Source: Holothuria scabra
Lineage: Eukaryota > Echinodermata > Holothuroidea > Aspidochirotida > Holothuriidae
DNA: 64,000 nt
Direction of reading: 5' to 3'
NCBI GenBank assembly: GCA_037179385.1
Contig: CM074190.1
Span: 6,710,284-6,774,283 of the forward strand
A program made the translations under genes and the position numbers. Shown here piece by piece: positions 32,478 to 41,635 of the stretch (within the stretch, counting starts at the first letter, position 1; each line of letters begins with the position of its first letter). The notes beneath the pieces were generated by a model. It made no database searches. It saw only the letters and a program-made list of their open reading frames with translations, and was not told the DNA's origin.

Positions 32478-33796
32478 GTTAGTATAATAGATGACAGGAT
32501 TAGAACAGAGGTCAAGACAGGACATTTTGAAAGTCCAAACTGCTGAATTAGGGATTTTGAGTGGATTTGGATCATTGTAAAAAAACAAAGCATAGTGAAT
32601 AGTGTATGTTATGAAAGTTTGCATTGCCCTCTCAACACCTCTTCAAGGGAGCTTAGTATTGTGACATAAACTGAGAATGTGGGTCAGTGTCACGGGTTGT
32701 TTTAAAGAACCTTATGATAGATACAGGTAGCTGCAGTTTCGAAAACAAAACACTGAAAGACTGGTTTCTCTGTTTTAAGCTTTTTAATCTTCTTTTTCGT
32801 CGGGGTCTTTGCGACGATGTTTTAACAAATAATACATATATACAAACTAGCAGTACGTAGTTGGTGATCATTCAAACCCCTCCGTAGTAAGGTGAAAGAC
32901 AAATAGCCAGCCTCGTCCGACTGTAACGTTGGCAGGCAACCCAAATTTAGAAATTGTACGTCTGGCCCTGAAAATCCATAAATTGACATTGTTTAGGAAC
33001 GGGCCACTAAGCACTAGTTTGCAATATCAAATTTTATATGAATCCTCGAACTTTCACGATCTAACTGGGGCTTCTTAGTATAAAGTAATAATGAAATACC
33101 TACAGGTACCCGATGGAAAAGTTACGGCGCTATCCTGGTGAGGGAAAATACTACAGGAATACTTTCTGGATTTAACGTTTGAAATTGGCTTGGTGTGAGC
33201 CCCTGAGTCCTCAGCGACCAGTGCAATATTCGCCCGTCTCCAAAATCCTCCAACGTGTAAGCTAAAACCTCAGAAATCAAGTTCCCTCACCAGGATGCGT
33301 GTTTCCTCGTTGCAAGATGTTCGGCAACTGCCCGACACACCCTGCAAATCTCTCCAGGCACCTAAGGTATTACGCAACACAACAAAAATGTAAGAAATTA
33401 AACATCTGTGGGATACTATAAATGAATATTCATTACGAGAGTTGTCCAAAATTTCACCTGTGACAGTCAGTGAAGTGTTCAGTGAGATATTTTTACCAAC
33501 TGCAATAGATATTTAATCTCCTTCCTTTTGGGCAGAACTTGTGGTTGGTGATGGCCGAAAAGATCTTAATAAATTTATTAGTTCAATGGGAGCTCTGAAA
33601 TTTGATCTCTGAGTGGTGTGTCTATTTCTTAGAAAGGATTTTAAAGAAAACCTTGATATTTATGAAATACGTATCTTAGATTTGCTAATATAAGTATTGC
33701 TGAATATTCTTCCATTGTTAAGATTGATGCCCAAAAAGTTTGGATTTCTGCCGTTGTAAGCTTTTGACACTTAAATGTTAATGTCTTTGTTTTCAG
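32478..33796. other. UNC80 intron k-l (1.32 kb)
   Basis: A stretch at about 32870-33380 has more G+C and CG dinucleotides than the flanks (for example CTCGTCCGACTGTAACG and GCGCTATCCTGG), suggesting an inserted sequence, but no terminal repeats or coding motif were found. Confidence 0.5.
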
Positions 33797-34093
33797 CTGC
33801 TGTGAATCCCACAGGACATGCTTGTCCTCCTGGTCTCAAATTTATTGCCTGTCAGCTTTTACTTGAAGTTACATCATTCTTGAGAGACACATACCAGCAT
33901 CTCCCGAAGCCTAGAAAGTCTGAGAGAAACACAGGACGATTCAGGGATTCTGAATTTTTGAATGTACCTACTTTCAGTGTACAGCCATCACCATCTGGAC
34001 AGCGTCATACCAGTGGTTCAAGCACCACTTCCAGTCCACCAAACCCAAATCCAAGGCAGAGTCTTGGAAACACAGGAATGGACAGCCCTGCTG
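33797..34093 (+). CDS. UNC80: UNC80 exon l
   Basis: Residues 1613-1711 plus one base; phase 1 in and out. Reads CPPGLKFIACQLLLEVTSFL and RDTYQHLPKPRKSERNTGR, matching human CPFALKMAACQLLLEITTFLRETFSCLPRPR. The second half is Ser/Pro/Asn-rich (TTSSPPNPNPRQS) and not conserved. Acceptor TTTTCAG, donor GTATTT, which is weak but the frame requires it. Confidence 0.95.
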
Positions 34094-34157
34094 GTATTTT
34101 TATTGCTTTATAATGCCATATTGATTTTCATTAAAAAGGTGTTCTGTGTTACATTGT

Positions 34158-34252
34158 CTACGCCAGCGAGCCACAACTGGAAAAAAGTCTGTGGCAGGCT
34201 TGACTTGAACCAATAGGATGGAAACTGGGCCATAAAACTCCATCTAACTAAC
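34158..34252 (+). mobile_element. SINE 3' fragment
   Basis: Reads AGCGAGCCACAACTGGAAAA, TTGAACCAATAGGATGGAAA and GGGCCATAAAACTCCATC with CTAACTAAC tail. The tRNA head and middle are missing. Confidence 0.75.
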
Positions 34253-34474
34253 GACATTGTCTAAGTGCAGCATGTTATGTATCTAACTGAATTGACAACA
34301 GCTTTTACAAGTGTAAGGAGCTTTAGTGTTGAATATGTTTTTATCAATTCAATGTGACTTTTGAGTTCTCTGCTTTACCAGAACAAGGTAGCAAAAGGCA
34401 AAAGATGGGTACCTCAAAAAACTTAATATGTTTAACAGAAGGTATATGTGGGATTAATGTGGTGAACAATTATT

Positions 34475-35110
34475 ATTAGTAAGTACTCGAGACTCACCCA
34501 CAAGAGCCGCCACACCTCGTCCTGGCGCTGACTTAGGTCCTGGTTGTCCTTCGTTAACAATAAGGTGGAAAGCTGCTGCCACTGTAGCCTACCGTTTAAT
34601 TAATTTCTATTTCTACAAACACTAGGCCCTATATACACTATACTAACAGTAATACAAAAAGGATTGCTGTGCCTATCTGGCGCATGCACGTGCAAATATA
34701 TACAACTACGCAAAATATAAACTGTACGACCTACTTACGTAAATAAAATGTCTACGCTGCTTAGCGCTGGCTTGGCCTGAGTGGCTGTGATACTACTGCC
34801 GCCCAAAACCAATAACCTACTTGTAGTTCGTCTATATGCAAAAATCTATTCTATAATATAGTATAACAACTTCTCTCTAGACAGGCAGTCCGATCTTGTC
34901 CTTCTGCTTGCTGAACGGCTAGTGTGTTGTTATCACTAAACGCACATGCAAAGCACAGTACACAAAAGCCATATGCAGGTGCACATGCTAAGATTTTGCT
35001 TAACAACACTACTTACGTTTCACCACTAGCAGTGAAGTTTTTACAGGTGATATCTACAGCAGGTAAACTTACGGAAACTTTACCAAAATGAAATAGCGCC
35101 ACTACATATA
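34475..35110 (-). mobile_element. Possible solo LTR or other inserted element
   Basis: About 630 bp with more CG dinucleotides than its surroundings. On the minus strand it runs from TGTAGTGGCGCTATTTC, near 35110, to CGAGTACTTACTAATAATAA near 34475. The texture resembles an LTR, but no matching target duplication, second LTR or coding sequence was found. Confidence 0.3.
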
Positions 35111-35649
35111 CCAATACACTGTACTAATGTATGGCAATTTTTTTCATAAGAGGACCATTGTCAAAGAGCATTACACGTTGAACAAAATTCTCACTTGAGT
35201 CTTTGCTCTCTCATATCACTGCTATCTGTGCTGAACTACCCAAGGCTATTAAGCTATCACTGGACACAGACAGCCGGAAATCTGACTCCAAAGAGTGATA
35301 TACTTGCCACTTTTTTACCTTGCACGTTATTACTCCTCCAAAAGGACATCAGTGGTGATGTCTGTATGTAAGGTCTATTGTGAAAAGAAAATTTAAAAGG
35401 AATTTCTGGCCCAGAATGAACTGACATTTTCTTTCTTTAAACAGCCATACAGGTTTGTTATATGACATTAGTACTCAATATTTCACTATTTTCATTTAAT
35501 GTGTCTCCATTCTACAACAAGGCATCCATTTTTATAATGCTTTATAAAATGTAACATACTTTTCTTATGGTTACTGTAAAAGATGTTGGTGTATACTGCA
35601 GTATACATAGCATTCTTTGTAAAAGTAACCTGCACTTTATTCACTATAA

Positions 35650-35900
35650 AGGAATGCAAATATTTAAGTGACGATCTGACGAAGTCAAGAAATAACTGGC
35701 ATCCATCAACTTAATCCTGTAAAATTATTTGTTTACATGTATCATGGATGATTATACACTAAAAACATCTGGATTCCCCAAATTTCTTTGAAAATGAGGG
35801 TTCAGAAATGGATATAGACAACAAATTGAGATGATTTAAAATCGATGGTCTCCACCAATGGATGACTTCTCTAGCTGCTTGGATTTGTCTATAGCTTTGT
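35650..35900. repeat. Dispersed repeat (family R3, copy 2, diverged)
   Basis: Shares the GATGATTATACACTAAA block and GGTCTCCACCAATGGATGAC with the copies at 23586-23835 and 58785-59030 in the same order. Ends about 50 bp before exon m. Confidence 0.5.
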
Positions 35901-35946
35901 CTGTTCTAGTTTGTAAGTGAATACTGTCCTCCTCTTCATTGTCTAG

Positions 35947-36057
35947 GTGAGAGGAAGATAAGTTTTGCTGTTATGCCAGATGAAGACTCACAGCACAGCA
36001 GTAATACCGAATTAAATGCTGAGCAACCGCTGACAGCAACCACTGAAGAAAGGAAAT
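35947..36057 (+). CDS. UNC80: UNC80 exon m
   Basis: Residues 1712-1748 plus one base; phase 1 in and out. Reads GERKISFAVMPDEDSQHSSN, matching human YERKISFAGVLDENEDSKDS, then a polar linker (TELNAEQPLTATTEERK). Acceptor TTGTCTAG, donor GTGAGT. Confidence 0.95.
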
Positions 36058-36098
36058 GTGAGTAACCCTTTTATGCAAGCCCACCTCTATTGTATAAT

Positions 36099-36351
36099 TT
36101 AACCCTTTACTGTTGTGCTCCAATAGGGGCATATTTGCACACCTCAGGAGTGGGCAGAAAAGCGGACGTAGCACAACCAGCTTCCGTAGGTTATTGACCC
36201 CGTGACCTTAAACTATTGTCTCTCTCGTTGTTGTGGCGGAATTTTCGGGTAGTTACTCGCAGTTTTGAGCTCCGCGTGAAGCAGTAAAGATTAGCTACAG
36301 CTGCGCTTTCCGTATGGGTCTAACAGAACCCAAACAATGGTAAAGGGTTAA
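36099..36351 (-). mobile_element. TTAA-flanked MITE, family T1, copy 3 (253 bp)
   Basis: TTAACCCTTTACTGTTGTG at the left and CAATGGTAAAGGGTTAA at the right, with intact TTAA on both sides. Same orientation as copy 2. It begins just 41 bp after the end of exon m. Confidence 0.9.
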
Positions 36352-37043
36352 GCTAAGTGGGGAATAGAGGAAAATTCATAAAGGTAAAGAATTTTGTGAG
36401 TCTTGTAAGTTATAGAATATAGCAGATTGGTCTGGAAGTATTGAACTATTATCTTGAAACTGAAAGAATGCTTCCTCAAGCTTACCTAGAACACGTTACT
36501 ACATCTTTGTGTGGTGAATTGCGTCTTATGAAAAATGTTTGGGAATTGTTTGAATTGTGTGCTGCCATGCACTACCTGTTTCTGGTAGGGCTGTATAAAA
36601 TGTGTATTAATACTTTATACACAAGGCCATGCAAAATACAATTTACACAAGACTACTCCAATTGGACCATTGATGAAGGGGAATGAGAAATCATGAGAGT
36701 CTATCAGGAGAGTTATGGTGCGATGATTATTAATGATTTCCGGTTATCAAGCAGTGATGATTAAAGATCCAATATCCTTTTATTGGTGCTGATATTGGAA
36801 ACAGGTTTGTGGAAATAACATCAAAATGTGTAGATTTGGGAAATTCATGTGCTTACTTACATTGACACTTCCTCTTCCTATCAAACTCTTCCTATAAAGT
36901 CGTATACTTCAGATTTGTTTTGCATGCAGGGTTTCCTGTGATGTATGATAGCTAGTCATTCATGGTAAAGCATATCAGGTTTTTGCAGGTATCATGTTTG
37001 ATTCTTTCTTCTGAGAGGGTGGGTTAGTTAGATGTAGAGTTGT

Positions 37044-37204
37044 ACATTGACCTATTTCCAAATAGCAATTACAAAGGATTATGGGATAGAGTTTTGGGGT
37101 TTGTCATTTTTTGCAATGGCATTTTACTGTGGTGAAAATTGACATACACCCAAAACTCTATCCCACAGTTCATTGTAATTGCCATTTGGAAATGAGTCTA
37201 TGGT
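37044..37204. mobile_element. Fold-back element with ~62-bp arms
   Basis: The left arm (37044-37106: CATTGACCTATTTCC to GATAGAGTTTTGGGG) is the inverted repeat, about 85% by eye, of the right arm (37140-37204: CCCAAAACTCTATCCC to GGAAATGAGTCTATGG). A ~33-bp loop lies between. Probably a small palindromic MITE. 110 bp before exon n. Confidence 0.8.
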
Positions 37205-37314
37205 TAGCTTCTAATCTGAGGGGGTGGGACATTTATTTGTTCAATCCAAAGAAATGTTTGCTGTGATGAAATGGTCTGTGATCGCTGAATTGATTGATAT
37301 TTGCTCCCTTTTAG

Positions 37315-37452
37315 CTTCCAATCCTTCTGGTCGTAAACAAAGCAAGGGACTTCTTCGTCGCCATCCTGCACCATGTGGAATAGGTAGAGACAATAGGAGT
37401 AGTTTTAGGGGGCGCCACAAGAACAGCAATTCAAGACCAGAGACATTGTATG
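37315..37452 (+). CDS. UNC80: UNC80 exon n
   Basis: Residues 1749-1794 plus one base; phase 1 in and out. Strongly basic: SNPSGRKQSKGLLRRHPAPC, then RDNRSSFRGRHKNSNSRPET. No clear human counterpart. It fits the reading frame, has acceptor CCCTTTTAG and donor GTAAGA. Its 138 bp are a multiple of 3 and the flanking phases are equal, so it could be skipped without a frameshift (cassette exon). Possibly a variable linker exon. Confidence 0.7.
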
Positions 37453-39945
37453 GTAAGAAAATGAAGTGCTTAAGTTGGCAAAGAGTATTTTTGGTTCCTT
37501 GTGAAATAAAGGAACATATGCAGTCACCTTGGCGTATGTATGTGTGTGTGTATGTATGTGTGTGTGTGTGTGTATGTGATGGATTGGAATGCAAGGTATG
37601 TGGTGCGATAAATCAATAAGTGATTAATTTTTTTCAAACTTGGTATGTATGTAGATGTTGTGGAGTAGATGTGTCCTATTGTTTTGGGTGGAGGTCAAAG
37701 GTCACTGGTGATCACCAGAGGTCAAAAAGTGAATTTCTGTTAGTAGCTGTAACTCGGTATCCGTTGTTCAAACAGTGACATAATTTTAGGTTGAGTTAGA
37801 TTGGTAGGAGGTGAAAATGTTGGTACATTAACCAAAATAATTGGAAAGGGTCAAAAGGTCAAAAAGTAAGGTTTTATTGATATCTTTCCACTGAAACATT
37901 TTAGAGGGGCGGTGTAATGGAGATTTGTGTTCATCTAAGGGAATTGCACATGATTACCCCCTTGACCTCATTTGACCTTTTGACCTTTGTGCCTTTTTTG
38001 TGACTTGTTTGTGACGTCTAGATTCGTCTTGATCAGACAAACCGAATACGATGTTCCTTCATATGTATTGCAATGCCAGGTATGCGGTGCCATAACTCAA
38101 TAACCAAGTAACATAGGGGGATGGCATAATGGAAAGTTGTGTTCGTCTAAGTAAAGTGCGCGTGAAGACTATTTGGGTGATATGTCTTTGTTCAATTGAT
38201 ATAAAAGTCCAGCTGAAGTTTAATGCCTTTAGACAAATGCAATGTACTGTATAAAAGAAAAGAAGAATTATAACCCCGTCTCAGTCTAAAAGCAGTTTAG
38301 CTAACAATCAGGACAGTAATGCAATTTTTATTAAAAAAAAAACCTTTTCCTCATATACATTATTGAATAAAGTTATTTGCAATGCAAGTTATGGTTCCAA
38401 TTTCAATAGTAAAATATGAAAGCAGTTTCTCTCCAAATTTACCTCTGCTTTTACCCTAGGGACTACAATAGTGTTTCTAACACCCTTTTTAGGCCAGAAG
38501 GTCAAGTTGAAAGTCATTTATTAGATTTTACTGAGCTATGTTTATCTCTTGGTCTTCTAGCCAAATTGTGAAGAAGAAATTGGTGGTAATAAATCACTTT
38601 CAGGCTGCCTTTAGTAGCAGACTTGTGGGTTTTTTCCTTATTTTTGCTTTTGAGCAAACACATTAGGTAGTCTAGAAGACAACCATGACATAATTTCTAG
38701 TCATCCATCATAAATTTTGGTGGTCAGGAATGACCAGATGACTGTTCAAAAGGGATTTGTTAATTTAAAATCAGTTTTTACCAACTTTGACTGTATTTGA
38801 CCTTTGTGACCTCTTTGTAAGGTCTGGATTTGAATTGTTGAGATTGACCAAAAAGGCAATTTACTACCCTCCTATACTACCCCAAACTCAAGTAAATGAC
38901 ATTTCAGTGAAAGGTGATGATGAGTGTGTGTGTGTTTTTTTTTGTCGAATGGAAGTGGGCAGTGTGCAATGTGATAACTTGAAAAGTTAAGTGTTCCATT
39001 TCCCTTAAACTGCAAGTGCTTGTATGATTTTGAAGTTTAATTGGCCCCTATGTTTTTAGGTGATGGTCAAAGGTCATTGGGGTTAAAGGTGCAAATTATT
39101 CCTTCCTTTTGTGACTACCTTAATACAATATCATCTTAAATGCAAGGAACCATAGTGTCCTTGGGCTTTTGTTTCAGTTTTCATTGATTTTACCTTACTA
39201 TGAAAATTGTTTGAACCGTGAAAAAGTTGAGATATTTATGTCATGCTGTTTTCATTCTGGTAAAAAATTTGATTTTCTAACCTTAGTTATATATTGCTCA
39301 AGTGAGGTATATTAAGTTTCCAGACCTGCTGCTGGAGGTCTATTATTATCACTTCACCAAGTTTCTACTTAACTTAGGTTGCAAAAAATTACACAGTAGG
39401 ATTGTAATCACAACCCCCTCTGTGTGCTCTACATGCTCTGGCTATGTTTTCTTGACTTGGATTAAATGTCTTTGCATGGAGCATTACTGTCTGTTAATCA
39501 ACAAATTGTGCGATTGAGCAAGGAAGGGAATCAAGTGTATATTTTTACCGTGACCAATTCATCATGGTAAATTTGCTTCACATATATGGAGCCATGTAGT
39601 AAAATTCATACATGACACTATCCCTAGAGATATTTTTGGTGGCATCTTAGGTCAAAAATATGATCGAAAAGTAAACAGAAGGTTTTTTTTATTGTTTATT
39701 TTTCATTGACTCTGATGGAGAGTAGTATTTTTTTGCATGGAATAAATGAATTGCAAGTTTGTCTGAAAGTTTTTGACAAAACAAGTCTCTGTGCTGTCTT
39801 TGACAAAAAACTAGTACCACACTGCTAGGGTGCCCCAAGTTGATCTAATATAGTTTTAAGGTGTAGGTTTTAATATGGAACTTAAAACAAGTTGTCCTTG
39901 CTTGAATCTTAAAGTTATGCAACAACTGCATTTATATTTTTATAG
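37453..39945. other. UNC80 intron n-o (2.49 kb)
   Basis: Mostly HINE-D (37490-39170). The remainder, 39171-39945, shows nothing recognised. Confidence 0.75.
37490..39170 (+). mobile_element. HINE-D: degenerate Helentron-like element
   Basis: 5' end TTTTTGGTTCCTT with an AAGGAAC hairpin arm 11 bp later, then (TG)n at 37536-37575 and decayed satellite units (one perfect AGGTCAAAGGTCA near 37689; partial units near 37850, 37970, 38100 and 39060). The 3' end has AAGGAACC at 39144-39151, the inverse of the 5' GGTTCCTT, then a decayed stem-loop ending near GGGCTTTTG. It starts only 38 bp after exon n. Architecture is as in HINE-A to -C, but the 3' end is degraded. Confidence 0.55.
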
Positions 39946-40142
39946 GCCTTGGACCTCTGGGAAGTGTCAAAGGTCGTAAAGTTAGCTCCATCTCTATGGA
40001 TGATGACTCAACAGGGGAAACAAGCAGTGTCTTTAGTGAGCAAGTTAGTCCTCAAGACCAAGACTTGATGGAATCAATGTCTACCCCTGATGGTTTAGGG
40101 TTAGATGACGTTGATCTCAGCAAGAATATGACTTGGATACCG
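39946..40142 (+). CDS. UNC80: UNC80 exon o
   Basis: Residues 1795-1860; enters phase 1, leaves phase 0. Ser/Asp-rich, with SSISMDDDSTGETSSVFSEQ, and ends DLSKNMTWIP, which lines up with human HRNMSWLHV at the start of the next helical region. Acceptor TTTTTATAG, donor GTCAGT. Confidence 0.92.
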
Positions 40143-41132
40143 GTCAGTATGAATACTCTTTGATTTCTTTCATTATATGCCAGGAAAGACTCAAATTTTT
40201 TTACTTCATAATGGCAGTGCTGTGGTGGGGCAAGAGGGGTATTTACCCTCCAAATTTTGGCCTTGCCCCAACTTGCCCCTTGTCTGTTTGGAGTTGGGTT
40301 AACTGAAAAATAGAAAATATAACTTTCCAGAGACTTAATTTTTCATCCATAGATATGCTGAAACCTCTGAGCTTCCAGGGAATTAACAGGTCTGGACCCC
40401 CTCCCCCAGTAATAGGCACTTGAGGTTGGTTTCACATTGTGCTCAAAAATTTTTTGCCCCCCTCCCCCCAAAAATGATCCTTTGCCCTTAGTTTGCCCCC
40501 CCCCCCCCTCTTGACATTCTGGCTCTGCCACTGCATAATGGTATGTTGCAAATTTTTAAGTTATAGTGGGCAAATATTTAGTTGAAGATAAGGCCATTCA
40601 GTAGAATATTACTGATGTAAGGGATTGTGCAGTAATGAAATATCTCTGATAAAACAGGTAGTACAAGCTTTAATAGAGAGCTGTGTAAAAGTTGAGAAAG
40701 AATTTTTCTTAAGAAGTTAGTTGTATTTAATTTACGAGTCATGTAAAAGTGACAAAATCCTACTCATTCCTCCTTTAATGGTGACTACTACTTGGCTATG
40801 GTTGTACAAATAAAGATATGTATGATTCCAGGCTGTTTTTGTTTTGTGACATAATTAGGAAGTTGATGCATTGGATGCCTTCTTGGACCTTGAGGCTATT
40901 ATGTAATTCAAAGTATACATGTTTATCATACATTTTAAGTATGATGAAATTTTTTTTTAAAGGCTCATAGAAGGAACAAAATGTGTGAAAATTGGTTTAG
41001 AAAGCCTAATAATGCTGTCTAGGAAAGTGATCAAAAGTCACAAATTTTCATGTCTTTAATTTTGTGTCATCCCTATCTTAGACCAGAATGGGTAGCTTCT
41101 TGTATTCAACTTGTGAGTTTATTTTCCAATAG
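40143..41132. other. UNC80 intron o-p (0.99 kb)
   Basis: Contains a hAT-type MITE (40215-40533). Otherwise nothing recognised. Confidence 0.8.
40215..40533. mobile_element. hAT-type MITE (319 bp) with perfect 8-bp target duplication
   Basis: Starts CAGTGCTGTGGTGGGGCAAG and ends CTTGACATTCTGGCTCTGCC followed by ACTG, giving imperfect terminal inverted repeats beginning CAGTG. The flanking duplication CATAATGG is identical at 40207-40214 and 40534-40541. An 8-bp duplication and CAGTG-type ends are hAT signatures. The interior is C-rich (runs of C at 40440-40510). No coding sequence. Confidence 0.9.
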
Positions 41133-41339
41133 ATTGTTCTGGAGATAGCTGGCAGGACCAATATTATTTGCAACCATCAGCAGAGCTGTCACCCTAATTG
41201 CTTACAAAGACAGAAACGTAACTGCTACCGGCTGATGAAAGCTGTAAAAGCAGTTTATGGAGAGGAGAGTGGTCTTCATCCCAAAGATGATGATATTGAG
41301 GAGAAATTGCAGAAGTTGGAAAACAAAGGAAAAAGGAAG
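41133..41339 (+). CDS. UNC80: UNC80 exon p
   Basis: Residues 1861-1929; phase 0 in and out. Reads IVLEIAGRTNIICNHQQSCH, then CYRLMKAVKAVYGEES, corresponding to human VMILLCNQQSFICTH..YCHPHC and CARLVRAIKLLYGDS. The Cys/His-rich CNH-CHPNC-C pattern is kept from human. A charged, probably coiled tail (EEKLQKLENKGKRK) ends at GTGTGT. Confidence 0.95.
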
Positions 41340-41565
41340 GTGTGTTTCGAGATGGTGTGATAGATGTTGTTACAAATATTTAGGGAAGGTCCCCCCCCCC
41401 CGTGTGAAATAATGTGGATGGGGGTGAGGGTAGAGAGGTTATAGAATTGGGTGGGGTCGATGATGGAGTCATTAGAGAATTGGATGGTGGATTACATGTT
41501 GCCTGGAAGTAGTGAGAATATTGTCTGTTATGCCAGTACATAGTATTTTTGATTCCTTGCCGAAG

Positions 41566-41598
41566 GCAGGCAAGGAATCTATGCGATGGTGATGTCGT

Positions 41599-41635
<37 letters not shown>

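Larger units (their letters stand above)
34094..35946. other. UNC80 intron l-m (1.85 kb)
   Basis: Contains a SINE 3' fragment (34158-34252), an LTR-like segment (about 34475-35110) and a diverged R3 repeat (35650-35900). Confidence 0.75.
36058..37314. other. UNC80 intron m-n (1.26 kb)
   Basis: Contains TTAA-MITE T1 copy 3 (36099-36351) and a fold-back element (37044-37204). Otherwise nothing recognised. Confidence 0.8.

Noticed and set aside
34475..35110. Confident LTR retrotransposon call
   Set aside because: Composition is suggestive but there is no second LTR, target duplication or coding sequence; kept only as low confidence.
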